Part shown: piece by piece, positions 55,588 to 63,944 of the stretch
Layout: every line of letters begins with the position of its first letter
How positions within the stretch are numbered: the stretch's first letter is position 1
From: Asticcacaulis sp. SL142
Lineage (GTDB): Bacteria; Pseudomonadota; Alphaproteobacteria; Caulobacterales; Caulobacteraceae
Direction of reading: 5' to 3'
Length of the DNA stretch: 64,000 nucleotides
Assembly: GCF_026625745.1 (NCBI RefSeq)
Contig: NZ_CP113061.1
Span: forward strand, 2,381,501-2,445,500
The notes under the pieces: generated by a model
The model's input: only the letters and a program-made list of their open reading frames with translations
Told to the model about the DNA's origin: nothing
The model's database searches: none
Made by a program: the position numbers and the translations under genes

Positions 55588-56688
55588 ATGTCCACCGACA
55601 AGTCCGAACAGATCGATCTCTTCCTGCCCTATCTGGCCGATCTTGCCCTGCGCGACCAGCGCGAGATGATGGAGCGACCGTTCTTTTCGCTGGCCAAGTC
55701 CAAGCGCCTCAAGCCCATCGACTACACCTCCCCCGACGGTAAGACTTTTGTCCATGTGTCGGGTAATCCCGATTACGGTATGGCCACCATCTGGGACGCG
55801 GACATACTGATCTACTGCGCCAGTGTGCTCAATGATATGAAGCAGCGCCGGCTCAACGACATACCGCGCACCCTGAATATCATGCCTTACGACCTGCTGC
55901 GCTCCATCGGTCGCAGCCCCTCGGGGCGGTCTTATGAACTGCTGGGGCAAGCGCTGGACCGGCTGCAATCGACAACCGTCAAGACCAATATCCGCAGCCC
56001 CGACAACCGCCGTGAAGCGACCTTTTCCTGGCTCGATAACTGGAGCCAGCTCATCGACGAAAAGACACAGCGCTCGCGCGGCTTAAGCCTGTCCTTATCA
56101 AGCTGGTTCTATGACGGCGTGCTGATGGCGGGCGGCGTTCTGTCGATCGATCAGGCCTATTTCGATATTACCGGCGGGCGCGAGCGCTGGCTCTATAAGG
56201 TCGCGCGCAAACATGCCGGCGGGGCCGGGGAGGCGGGCTTTGCCATTGCGCTGCCGACTTTGTTTGAAAAGTCCGGCGCCGAAGGTCAGTACCGGCGCTT
56301 TAAGTTCGAGATCAACGCTATCGTCAAACGCAATGATTTGCCCGGGATTGATCTTAGCCTGATTGAGGCCGCCACGTCGCGCGAACCGCTGTTGCATATG
56401 GTGCGTCGCCCCAAAACCGAAGTAAAGGCTGACCCGGAACCCGAAGCCACAACAACGACAGCAGGGCAGGGGAGGGCCGCGCCCGTGAAGCCCGCAAAGC
56501 CGAAACCGGCAGGCATGCCCGAAGCCGTGCCGCTTGAGCCGGTCAACTACATTACCGAAGACACGCTGGAACATCTGCGCAAACATTACCGCGGCTGGGA
56601 TTTCCATGCCCTGCACGCCGATTTCCGCGTCTGGCTTAAGGAACAGCCTGACCGGCAACCGGCCCGCTACCAGAGCAGAGATTTATGA
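55588..56688 (+). CDS. repA: Plasmid RepA-type replication initiator
   Basis: This 366-residue protein matches the RepA / replication initiator protein A type of alphaproteobacterial plasmids. Typical stretches are RPFFSLAKSKRLKPIDY, DADILIYCAS, NIMPYDLLRSIGRSPSGRSY and TSPDG near the N-terminus, forming winged-helix domains that bind iterons and melt the origin. The C-terminal 80 residues are Pro/Ala/Lys-rich with a final globular piece. The frame opens at 55522, but the ATG at 55588 after AAAGG is the likely start. It converges on mtnP with a 6-base overlap. The candidate iterons are at 38 kb. Confidence 0.88.
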   Translation: MSTDKSEQIDLFLPYLADLALRDQREMMERPFFSLAKSKRLKPIDYTSPDGKTFVHVSGNPDYGMATIWDADILIYCASVLNDMKQRRLNDIPRTLNIMPYDLLRSIGRSPSGRSYELLGQALDRLQSTTVKTNIRSPDNRREATFSWLDNWSQLIDEKTQRSRGLSLSLSSWFYDGVLMAGGVLSIDQAYFDITGGRERWLYKVARKHAGGAGEAGFAIALPTLFEKSGAEGQYRRFKFEINAIVKRNDLPGIDLSLIEAATSREPLLHMVRRPKTEVKADPEPEATTTTAGQGRAAPVKPAKPKPAGMPEAVPLEPVNYITEDTLEHLRKHYRGWDFHALHADFRVWLKEQPDRQPARYQSRDL

Positions 56689-57522
56689 TGACAGCACGTC
56701 CAGCAAAGCGGCCTTATCCGGGCTTAAGGTCTCACGCCGCACCATCAAAGCACCCTCCAGCGTGCGGCGATAGATGTCGTTGACTGGCGCGCGTTCACCT
56801 CCGACCAGATCGCTCAGCAGACCGCGCACATGGTCGAGCGTGTCATTAAAGCGGGCCATGATCGCAGCGATGCTGGCGTGATCATCGTCGCGCCAGCAGT
56901 CATAGTCGGTGACGATATTGAGGCTTAGGTAATTGATCTGGGCTTCACGGGCCAGAAAGACCTCCGGCACTTGAGTCATCCCCACCAGATCGGCGCCGAT
57001 GGTGCGCAAAAATTCGCTCTCGGCCTTAGTGCCCAGACGCGGACCATCGACGCAGGCATAGGTAGCCCCGGAATGCACCAGAAGATTGCGCTGATCCGCC
57101 GCCTTTCGCACCCAGCGCGTCATGTCGGGGCAGGCGGGTTCTGCCGTCGAAATGTGTGCCGACAAGCCGCCGCCGAAAAAGGTCTTTTCACGCGGATATT
57201 TGATCAGGTCGATATATTGCGACGCCAGCACCAGTTGCCCCGGTTGCAGGTGTTCGCGCAGAGACCCCACCGCTGACACCGCCAGAATCTGCGTCACCCC
57301 TAAAACCTTCAGGGCGTAGATATTGGCGCGGTAATTGACCTCATGGGGCAGGAACTGATGGTGGCGGCCATGACGCGGCAGAAAACACACCGCCTGCCCA
57401 TTCAGTTCGGCCCGCACAATCGGCCCTGACGGCGCACCAAAGGGCGTATCAACCTCCACTGTGTCGATAACGCTAAGGTGATCCAGATGATAAAGACCGG
57501 TTCCGCCGATAATGGCCAGCAT
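56683..57522 (-). CDS. mtnP: S-methyl-5'-thioadenosine phosphorylase
   Basis: This 279-residue purine nucleoside phosphorylase-type enzyme cleaves methylthioadenosine to adenine and methylthioribose-1-phosphate in methionine salvage. Motifs are AIIGGTGLY at the start, FLPRHGRHHQFLPHEVNYRAN, and the family pair GATYACVDGPRLGTKAESEF and VGMTQVPEVFLAREA. The frame is open to 57576, but the ATG at 57522, directly before the conserved start, is preferred. It is convergent with repA and overlaps it by 6 bases. Confidence 0.94.
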   Translation of the reverse strand: MLAIIGGTGLYHLDHLSVIDTVEVDTPFGAPSGPIVRAELNGQAVCFLPRHGRHHQFLPHEVNYRANIYALKVLGVTQILAVSAVGSLREHLQPGQLVLASQYIDLIKYPREKTFFGGGLSAHISTAEPACPDMTRWVRKAADQRNLLVHSGATYACVDGPRLGTKAESEFLRTIGADLVGMTQVPEVFLAREAQINYLSLNIVTDYDCWRDDDHASIAAIMARFNDTLDHVRGLLSDLVGGERAPVNDIYRRTLEGALMVRRETLSPDKAALLDVLSS

Positions 57523-57663
57523 GGGCAACGCCTTTTTGCAATCGTCGCGACAACCTAACGGTAAAGTCCGCGCCATAAAAGTCCGTTGATATTACCCTTG
57601 ACCATCAGGGGGTTACGATACTGATAATCTAGTAACTTGATTTTCAACACCGACCACCTTATT

Positions 57664-57682
57664 AAGGACAATACAAATCCGT
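57664..57682. promoter_or_regulatory. Imperfect Rrf2-type operator upstream of the regulator's own gene
   Basis: AAGGAC-N7-ATCCGT has the same spacing and near-identical arms as the two perfect AAGGAT-N7-ATCCTT palindromes at 58709-58746. It lies 36 bases upstream of the Rrf2 gene start and fits weak autoregulation. Confidence 0.45.
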
Positions 57683-57717
57683 AATATCGACGGGTTCAGA
57701 GCGTGATCGGGTGTGCG

Positions 57718-58203
57718 ATGATCCTCAAAAATCAGGTCGAATGGGTGCTGCATTGCTGCGCTATTCTGGCAGGGCTTCCGGCAGGTAAATATCTTTCGAC
57801 CAAGGATCTGGCGGAATTTCACGGCGTGCCGAAAGAGTATTTATCCAAGGCTCTGCAACATTTGTCGCAGGCGGGGATTGTCGAAAGCACGCTCGGCCCC
57901 AGCGGCGGTTACCGGCTGGCACGGCCCGCAGACGCGATTACCTTTCTGGATGTCGTTGAGGCGGTCGAAGGGTCAGGCCGCACCTTTGCGTGCAACAATA
58001 TCCGTAATAATAACCCCTGCCGCAGCGCTGACCACTGTGATGATAAACCCTGCGCCATCGCCCGCATCATGTGGCAGGCCGATGATGCGTGGCGCGAAAG
58101 CCTTAAGAGCCAAACCCTGTCGGCGCTGATCGGCACACTGGAGCAGGAAGTGCCTGCCGACCTGTGGACCAAAAGCGCCAACTGGGTATTGGCCAAAACC
58201 TGA
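57718..58203 (+). CDS. Rrf2-family transcriptional regulator with a cysteine cluster
   Basis: This 161-residue protein has an N-terminal winged helix (YLSTKDLAEFHGVPKEYLSK, then GPSGGYRLARP, about residues 25-75) and a cysteine-rich segment (CNNIRNNNPCRSADHCDDKPC, about 90-110). The cysteines could hold an Fe-S cluster, as in IscR and NsrR, or sense redox state. The frame opens at a GTG (57703); the ATG at 57718 is chosen. Candidate operators lie before this gene and before the divergent AhpD-like gene, so it probably controls both. Confidence 0.9.
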   Translation: MILKNQVEWVLHCCAILAGLPAGKYLSTKDLAEFHGVPKEYLSKALQHLSQAGIVESTLGPSGGYRLARPADAITFLDVVEAVEGSGRTFACNNIRNNNPCRSADHCDDKPCAIARIMWQADDAWRESLKSQTLSALIGTLEQEVPADLWTKSANWVLAKT

Positions 58204-58205
58204 GA

Positions 58206-58685
58206 TCAGTTCAGGCCCGCCGCCGTCAGACCGAACTGGGCATCCGCCGATCCCGGAACCGTCTGAAAAGCCACATTAGCGCGGTTCCAGCTATTGATGG
58301 CCATGACCTGGAAAGTCAGGTCAGAGATGTCCTTTTCCGACAACTCGGCGCGGACACGGCTATAGATGTCGTCCGACACGCCATGCTCCGGCAGTTTGGT
58401 CAGCACCTCCGTCCATTCCAGACAGGCCCGCTCGCGCGCCGAAAACAGCGGCGATTCCCGCCACACAGCCACATGATGCAGGCGCAGTTCGCGCTCACCG
58501 TGGATGCGGGCCTGCTTAATGTGCATGTCGACGCAGAAGGCGCAGCCATTCATCTGAGAGGCGCGGATTTCCACTAATGATCGGATCGTGTCTTCGATGG
58601 CGCTGGATTTCAAGGCCACGGCCAAGGCCATGTAGGGCTTAACCAGTTCGGGCGATTGTTGAAAATAATTAAGACGTTGGGTCAT
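58206..58685 (-). CDS. AhpD/carboxymuconolactone decarboxylase-family protein
   Basis: This 159-residue protein has the redox motif MNGCAFCVDMH (about 47-57, Cys-x-x-Cys plus His) of AhpD-like peroxidases. A CMD fold typical of small alkylhydroperoxidase-type enzymes surrounds it. The substrate is unknown. Two tandem 19-bp palindromes about 24 bases upstream fit control by the neighbouring Rrf2 regulator, suggesting an induced defence against peroxide, nitric oxide or similar stress. It is convergent with the regulator gene, stop codons 2 bases apart. Confidence 0.9.
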   Translation of the reverse strand: MTQRLNYFQQSPELVKPYMALAVALKSSAIEDTIRSLVEIRASQMNGCAFCVDMHIKQARIHGERELRLHHVAVWRESPLFSARERACLEWTEVLTKLPEHGVSDDIYSRVRAELSEKDISDLTFQVMAINSWNRANVAFQTVPGSADAQFGLTAAGLN

Positions 58686-58703
58686 TTCAGGCTCCTTGCG
58701 AGA

Positions 58704-58751
58704 TTAATAAGGATGTATTTTATCCTTAAGGATATTAAATATCCTTATTAA
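58704..58751. promoter_or_regulatory. Tandem 19-bp palindromes, probable Rrf2 operators
   Basis: AAGGATGTATTTTATCCTT (58709-58727) and AAGGATATTAAATATCCTT (58728-58746) directly abut; both are AAGGAT-N7-ATCCTT dyads. The outer bases extend the symmetry to TTAATAAGGAT and ATCCTTATTAA (58704-58714, 58741-58751). They lie 19-66 bases upstream of the AhpD-like ATG. Confidence 0.75.
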
Positions 58752-58813
58752 GTTTGACTGTAAAGATGAAATTTGCGTCACGCGAGTTTTACTGGCCACA
58801 GAGTTGCCATGAT

Positions 58814-58853
58814 CCCGAATTGATATAACCTTATTGGCATCAGGGAATTCGGG
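58814..58853 (+). promoter_or_regulatory. Inverted repeat that could hide the iorA ribosome-binding site
   Basis: CCCGAATT (58814-58821) and AATTCGGG (58846-58853) can pair. The right arm runs into the GGGAGG Shine-Dalgarno sequence (58851-58856) just before the iorA ATG at 58864, so pairing could limit translation. Confidence 0.35.
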
Positions 58854-58863
58854 AGGCAGGCGG

Positions 58864-59344
58864 ATGATCACACTTACCGTTAATGGCAAGGCGCACAGGC
58901 TTGATGTGCCCGAAGACATGCCGCTGCTATGGGCGCTGCGCGATGAGCTTGAGCTTCCTGGCACAAAGTTCGGCTGCGGGGTCGCCCAATGCGGAGCCTG
59001 CACCGTTCACGTTGATGGGGTGGCCACCCGCGCCTGCGCCACACCGGTGGGATCTCTGGACGCCGGGGCCAGGATCACGACGATTGAGGCCATAGGGGCC
59101 ACCGCTCAGGGCAAGGCTCTGCAAAAGGCGTGGTTGGACGTGGGATGTCATGCAGTGTGGCTATTGTCAGGCCGGGCAGATCATGTCGGCGGCGGCCTTG
59201 CTGCAAACCACCCCCAAACCCACGGACGATGACATTGATGCGGCTATGGAAGGCAATCTGTGCCGCTGCGCCACCTATAAGCGCATCCGTGAGGCCATTA
59301 AATCAGCCGCCGGCATGGCACTGACCGACACGCGGGAGGCTTAA
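58864..59344 (+). pseudogene. iorA: 2Fe-2S subunit of an isoquinoline/aldehyde oxidoreductase, one-base frameshift
   Basis: The product would be a small ferredoxin-like subunit of about 160 residues in the xanthine dehydrogenase family. The plant-type cluster reads GCGVAQCGACTVH (about residues 40-52) in the first frame, and the second cluster ([11 protein letters not shown] and GNLCRCATY) is in the next frame. The frames meet at 59141-59144, where one extra G in GTGGGATGTC breaks the gene; with GTGGATGTC the protein continues as [11 protein letters not shown]. It is followed by iorB. A sequencing error in a G-run is as likely as a true mutation. Confidence 0.85.
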
Positions 59345-59347
59345 ACT

Positions 59348-61543
59348 ATGGATGACGCTTCTTTTAAACCTTCACGCCGTTTGTTTCTGGCATCGGGTTT
59401 GGCGACCGGTGGTACGCTTGTGGTCGGGTTCGGCTTTGATGCCGTGGCGGCCAATGAGGGGGCTACCCGTGTGGGCGATTATGTCGCCATAGCCCCTGAT
59501 GGCACGGTCACCATCCGCGCCAAGAACCCTGAGATCGGTCAGGGCATCAAAACCATGCTGCCCATGCTGATCGCCGAAGAGATGGATGTGGCGTGGGAAC
59601 AGGTAAAAATCGAGACCGCTCCGGCTGACGAAAAACGCTTTGGGGCGCAGTTTGCGGGCGGGTCGATGTCGACCCCGATGAACTATGAACCCATGCGCCG
59701 GGTGGGTGCGGCCACGCGGGCCGTGCTGATCGAAGCGGCGGCGGCGGTGCTCAAAAAACCTGCCGCCGAACTGACGGTCGAAGCCGGTGTCGTCCACCAC
59801 AAAGCCTCACGCACGAAGGTGCCCTATGGCAAATTGGTGGCGACTGCGGCTAAGCTGAAGCTGCCCGATCCGGCCAGTGTGACTTTAAAACCGGACAGCG
59901 CCTTTACCATTATCGGTAAATCCAAAGGCGGTTACGACAGTCCGGCCATCGTCGAAGGCAAGCCGATCTTCGGTATTGATGTGGTGGTTCCCGGCATGAA
60001 ATATGCCGTCTTCGTCAAGCCGCCGGTGTACGGCGCGAAACTGAAATCGGCCAATATCGATGCCATCAAAGCTTTAAAAGGCATCACCCATGTCTTTACG
60101 TTGCAAGGCTCCGGCGATTTCCACAGCCTTCAGGATGGGGTGGCAATTGTTGCCGACAAATGGTGGTACGCCAGGGCCGCACGCGAACAGCTAGAGGTCG
60201 TCTGGGATGACGGGGTGGGCGCGCCCCACGATAGTGCAACCTATGCCGCCAAGGCTGCGGAGTTGGTAAAAACCAAGGGTGAATCCATCAAAGCCCAGGG
60301 CGATGCGGACGCGGCATTGGCGAAATCGTCTAAAAAGATTGAGGCCTGGTTTGAGGCGCCATTTCTGGCCCATGTCCCGATGGAGCCGCAGAACTGCACC
60401 GCAAAAGTCACGGCTAATGGGGTTGAAATCTGGGCACCCACTCAGGCTCCGTCCTGGGGCCGGCCCCATGTCGCTAAGGCGCTGGGTGTGCCCGAAGATA
60501 AGATCACCATCCATATGATCCGCTGCGGCGGTGGCTTTGGGCGCCGGCTGGAAAACGACTATATGGTCGAGGCGGCAGTCATTGCGCAAAAGTCGGGCGT
60601 GCCGGTCAAGCTGGTCTGGACGCGCGAGGATGATGTCGCCTATGACTATTTCCGTCCCGGCAATTATCACAAACTGGAGGCGGCGATTGAGGGGGATAAG
60701 ATCACAGCCTATAAGGCCCGCGCTGTGACCTTTGCGCGCGACGGCAAGGTGGCGCAGGGGGCGGGCATCACGCCCCATGAATTTGTGCCGCTGGTAAGTA
60801 AAAACTATGCCCTTGAGCAGCACCTGATTGAAACCCTGATCCCGACCGGGTATCTGCGAGCGCCGTCATCAAATGCGCTCGGCTTTATCCATGAGTGTTT
60901 CCTTGATGAAATCGCAGGCGCATTAGGGAAAGACCCCTTCACTCTGCGTCAGGAACTGGTCGAGGCGGCTCTGGCGAACCCTCCGCAGCCTGCCGAAGGG
61001 CGCGGCCCGGTTTATAATGCCAAGCGTATGAAGGCTGTGCTCAACACCTTGCGACGCCGCAGCGGTTGGGACACGGCGAAATCGGGTAACGGTATAGGCT
61101 ATGGTGTGGCGACCTATTTCAGCCATCAGGGTTATTTTGCCGAAGTGGCTAAGGTCAAGGTCGAAGACGACGGTACCTGGAAAGTGCTTAAGGTCTGGGT
61201 GGTTGGCGATGTTGGCCGCACCATCATCAATCCAACCGGGGCCGCCAATCAGGTCGAAGGCTCGGTCATGGACGGCATTGGGGAAATGATGTCAGAGATT
61301 ACCTTTGAAAAAGGCCGCGCGGTTCAAAGCAATTTCCAGGACATACCCATGATCCGTATGCCGCAGGCCCCGCATATCGACCTGCATTTTGAGCTGTCGG
61401 ATAATGGGCCAACAGGTCTGGGTGAACCCGCCCTGCCCCCCGTGATACCCGCCGTATGCAATGCCATTTTTGCGGCGAGCGGCGTACGGGTGAGGAAGCT
61501 GCCCCTGCTGCCGGAAACCATTGCGAAAGCGGCGCGGGCCTGA
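59348..61543 (+). CDS. iorB: Molybdopterin-binding subunit of a xanthine dehydrogenase-family oxidoreductase
   Basis: This 731-residue subunit binds molybdenum-cytosine-dinucleotide cofactor and substrate. A twin-arginine-like N-terminus (SRRLFLASGLATGGTL) suggests export. Motifs include GGGFGRRLENDYMVEAAV and PTGYLRAPSSNALGF. Near the C-terminus are the NPTGAANQVEGSVMDGIGE and GLGEPALPPVIPAVCNAIF segments typical of IorB. Substrates range from isoquinolines to aldehydes in this group and cannot be told here. It forms an operon with iorA upstream and the maturation genes downstream. Confidence 0.9.
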   Translation: MDDASFKPSRRLFLASGLATGGTLVVGFGFDAVAANEGATRVGDYVAIAPDGTVTIRAKNPEIGQGIKTMLPMLIAEEMDVAWEQVKIETAPADEKRFGAQFAGGSMSTPMNYEPMRRVGAATRAVLIEAAAAVLKKPAAELTVEAGVVHHKASRTKVPYGKLVATAAKLKLPDPASVTLKPDSAFTIIGKSKGGYDSPAIVEGKPIFGIDVVVPGMKYAVFVKPPVYGAKLKSANIDAIKALKGITHVFTLQGSGDFHSLQDGVAIVADKWWYARAAREQLEVVWDDGVGAPHDSATYAAKAAELVKTKGESIKAQGDADAALAKSSKKIEAWFEAPFLAHVPMEPQNCTAKVTANGVEIWAPTQAPSWGRPHVAKALGVPEDKITIHMIRCGGGFGRRLENDYMVEAAVIAQKSGVPVKLVWTREDDVAYDYFRPGNYHKLEAAIEGDKITAYKARAVTFARDGKVAQGAGITPHEFVPLVSKNYALEQHLIETLIPTGYLRAPSSNALGFIHECFLDEIAGALGKDPFTLRQELVEAALANPPQPAEGRGPVYNAKRMKAVLNTLRRRSGWDTAKSGNGIGYGVATYFSHQGYFAEVAKVKVEDDGTWKVLKVWVVGDVGRTIINPTGAANQVEGSVMDGIGEMMSEITFEKGRAVQSNFQDIPMIRMPQAPHIDLHFELSDNGPTGLGEPALPPVIPAVCNAIFAASGVRVRKLPLLPETIAKAARA

Positions 61544-62401
61544 GTGCAGATCGACCCCCCGCACTATCAGGACTATGTGCTCGATACCTACCTCGGCTGG
61601 CGGGGTGAGGGTCGGCGGTGCGCGCTCCTGACCCTGATCGCTACCACCGGCGGGTCGCCGCGCCCGGTGGGGTCGCAGATGGCCGTGTGCGAAGACGGTC
61701 GCCACGTCGGCATGATCACCGGCGGCTGTGCTGAAGCCGCACTGGTGCATGATGCGATCGCCGCTATTGATCAGGGTTCGGATTATATTGAGCGCTACGG
61801 TGAAGGCTCGCGTTTTAAGGACATTACTTTGCCGTGCGGGGCCGGGCTAGACATCCATTTTGCCGTGACCCTTAGCGATGATGAGGTGCGCCAAATTGCG
61901 GATGCGCACGCCGCCCGTAAGCCCGCGCAGATGGTGACGGGCGGATTTGTGCGCCACTACCGGCCTAATGGGCGGATCGTGATCGTGGGGCAAGGCCCGA
62001 TAGTGATTATGCTGGCGCAACTGGCCGTTATGGCCGAGATGGAAACGGTTATCTATAGCCCTGACACTATGATTGAGCAGGCCCTGCCTAATGTGCGGCC
62101 TCTGCGCGGCGACGGCGATTTCGACGCTGATTTACTGGATGCCAACAGCGCTTTGGTGACGCTTTTTCATGACCATGCTTTTGAACCGCAGATCCTTAAG
62201 GCCGCTCTTAACAGTCCGGCGTTTTATATCGGGGCTTTAGGCAGCAAACGCGCCCATCAGGCCCGTCTGGAAACCTTGCGCGGTCAGGCCGATGTGGCGC
62301 GTATCCATGGGCCGGTCGGGCTGGATATTGGGGCCAAAACCCCGCCGGAAATCGCCCTGTCCATCATGGCGCAGATTATCGAACACTGGCGCAAATCATG
62401 A
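61544..62401 (+). CDS. XdhC/CoxI-family molybdenum hydroxylase maturation factor
   Basis: This 285-residue protein has the N-terminal XdhC domain (CALLTLIATTGGSPRPVGSQM, then GMITGGCAEAALVHDA) and a C-terminal Rossmann-like domain (about 145-270, GALGSKRAHQARLETL). XdhC proteins insert the modified molybdenum cofactor into the partner oxidoreductase. The GTG start follows the iorB stop with no gap, and the end overlaps the next gene by 4 bases. Confidence 0.88.
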   Translation: MQIDPPHYQDYVLDTYLGWRGEGRRCALLTLIATTGGSPRPVGSQMAVCEDGRHVGMITGGCAEAALVHDAIAAIDQGSDYIERYGEGSRFKDITLPCGAGLDIHFAVTLSDDEVRQIADAHAARKPAQMVTGGFVRHYRPNGRIVIVGQGPIVIMLAQLAVMAEMETVIYSPDTMIEQALPNVRPLRGDGDFDADLLDANSALVTLFHDHAFEPQILKAALNSPAFYIGALGSKRAHQARLETLRGQADVARIHGPVGLDIGAKTPPEIALSIMAQIIEHWRKS

Positions 62402-62967
62402 CACTGGCGGCGATCATACTGGCGGCCGGGGCGTCACGGCGGTTCGGGACAGATGAAAAGCTTAAGGCGCAGATAAATGGCCGCACCGTGCTTGACGCCG
62501 CTATTGCGGCCACTGAGGGACTGGATCAGCGCATCGTCGTCACCCGCGCACAGACCCCGGCCCCCGATGGCGTCAGGGTGATTGTAAATCCTGATGCCGA
62601 TGCGGGTATGGGCTGGTCGCTGGCGCTCGGAGTAGCATCACTTGACCTGTGCGACGGCGTGTTTGTGGTGCTGGGGGATATGCCGCTGATCCCGCAGGAG
62701 GTCTATCGGCAACTGGCGGATCATCTCACCGGTAGCGATATTGTGGTGCCCACCCATAAAGGCCGCGACGGCCATCCGGTGTTGTTTGCCGCCGCCTGCT
62801 TCGATGACCTGCGCGCATTGTCCGGCGACACAGGCGCGCGCGGCCTGATCACCGGCGGTCGTTACCGCGTTTTGCGGCTTGAGGTCGGCACCGAGGCTAT
62901 AGTGCAGGATATTGACACCAAAGATGATCTGACGGCGCTGATAAACCCGTCTAAGAGACCCGTATGA
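62398..62967 (+). CDS. MobA-like molybdenum cofactor cytidylyltransferase
   Basis: This 189-residue nucleotidyltransferase has the N-terminal loop ILAAGASRRFGTDEKL and the metal-binding aspartate in VVLGDMPLI. The type (MocA/CoxG-like) attaches CMP to molybdopterin, giving the MCD cofactor used by the encoded IorB. ATGA overlaps join it to the genes before and after it, so all belong to one operon. Confidence 0.88.
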   Translation: MTLAAIILAAGASRRFGTDEKLKAQINGRTVLDAAIAATEGLDQRIVVTRAQTPAPDGVRVIVNPDADAGMGWSLALGVASLDLCDGVFVVLGDMPLIPQEVYRQLADHLTGSDIVVPTHKGRDGHPVLFAAACFDDLRALSGDTGARGLITGGRYRVLRLEVGTEAIVQDIDTKDDLTALINPSKRPV

Positions 62968-63944
62968 ATACGCCCGATCATATTATTGCCGCCCAGCGCC
63001 GCATCGCTGGTTTCGTTCACCGCACGCCGCTGATGGAGTCGGCCACGCTTAACGCCATGCTTGGCCATCGCATCATCTTTAAGTGCGAGAACCTGCAAAA
63101 AATTGGCGCGTTCAAGGTGCGCGGGGCGATGAACACCCTCCTGACTCTGAAAGAACAGGGGGCAATGCCTGATCACGTCACCTGTTTTTCGTCGGGTAAT
63201 CACGCTCAGGCCGTGGCCTATGGAGCCAAAATCCTGGGCCTGAAAGCGACCATTTTTATTCCGCAAACGGCGTCATCGCTTAAGATCGCCGCCACCCGCG
63301 CCCATGGGGCTGAGGTGGTGGTCACCAAAACCCGCCAGGAAGCCGAAAGCGCGGTTAAGGCCGTCATCGACCAAGGTGCTGCGTTCATCCATCCCTATGA
63401 CGACGACCGCGTCATGGCCGGTCAGGGCACCGCGGCCTTGGAAGCCTTTCAGGATGGCCCCGCATTTAATGCGGTGTTCGCCCCTTGTGGCGGTGGCGGA
63501 TTGGTATCGGGTACTTATCTGGCCGCGCAGGCCGCTTCCCCGGCCACAAAGGTGTTTGGGGTCGAGCCGCTCAATGCCAATGACGCCGCCCGCACCTTGC
63601 GCGACGGTAAAATCTTCAAGTGGGATCAGGCGCCCGATACGATTGCCGACGGCGTGCGCACCCTTTATGTCAGTGAACGGACATTGGCCTTTCTGAAACA
63701 GACCGCGGGGGTGCTTGAGGTTTCAGAAGATGATATCATCTACTGGACCCAATGGCTGACCCATCTGCTGAAACTGACTATTGAGCCAACCTCAGCCGGA
63801 TGCATGGCCGGTGTGGTGGCATATCTGCGCACACAGACGGAGCCGCAAACGGTGCTGGTGATCCTGTCCGGCGGCAATGTCGCCCCTGAAACTCAAGCCC
63901 AAATCTGGGCTGAGGATCGTCTGGGGACAGTGCCGGGCCTTTAA
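62964..63944 (+). CDS. Threonine/serine dehydratase-like PLP enzyme
   Basis: This 326-residue fold-type II PLP enzyme has the lysine in NLQKIGAFKVRGAMN (about 44-58, K near 54) and the glycine loop CGGGGLVSG (about 176-184). The asparagine in SSGNHAQAVAYGAK also fits. Such enzymes deaminate threonine or serine or act on 3-hydroxyaspartate. It lacks the C-terminal regulatory domain of biosynthetic IlvA, so it is a catabolic type. Its place in the molybdenum operon, overlapped by 4 bases, may be incidental. Confidence 0.88.
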   Translation: MNTPDHIIAAQRRIAGFVHRTPLMESATLNAMLGHRIIFKCENLQKIGAFKVRGAMNTLLTLKEQGAMPDHVTCFSSGNHAQAVAYGAKILGLKATIFIPQTASSLKIAATRAHGAEVVVTKTRQEAESAVKAVIDQGAAFIHPYDDDRVMAGQGTAALEAFQDGPAFNAVFAPCGGGGLVSGTYLAAQAASPATKVFGVEPLNANDAARTLRDGKIFKWDQAPDTIADGVRTLYVSERTLAFLKQTAGVLEVSEDDIIYWTQWLTHLLKLTIEPTSAGCMAGVVAYLRTQTEPQTVLVILSGGNVAPETQAQIWAEDRLGTVPGL

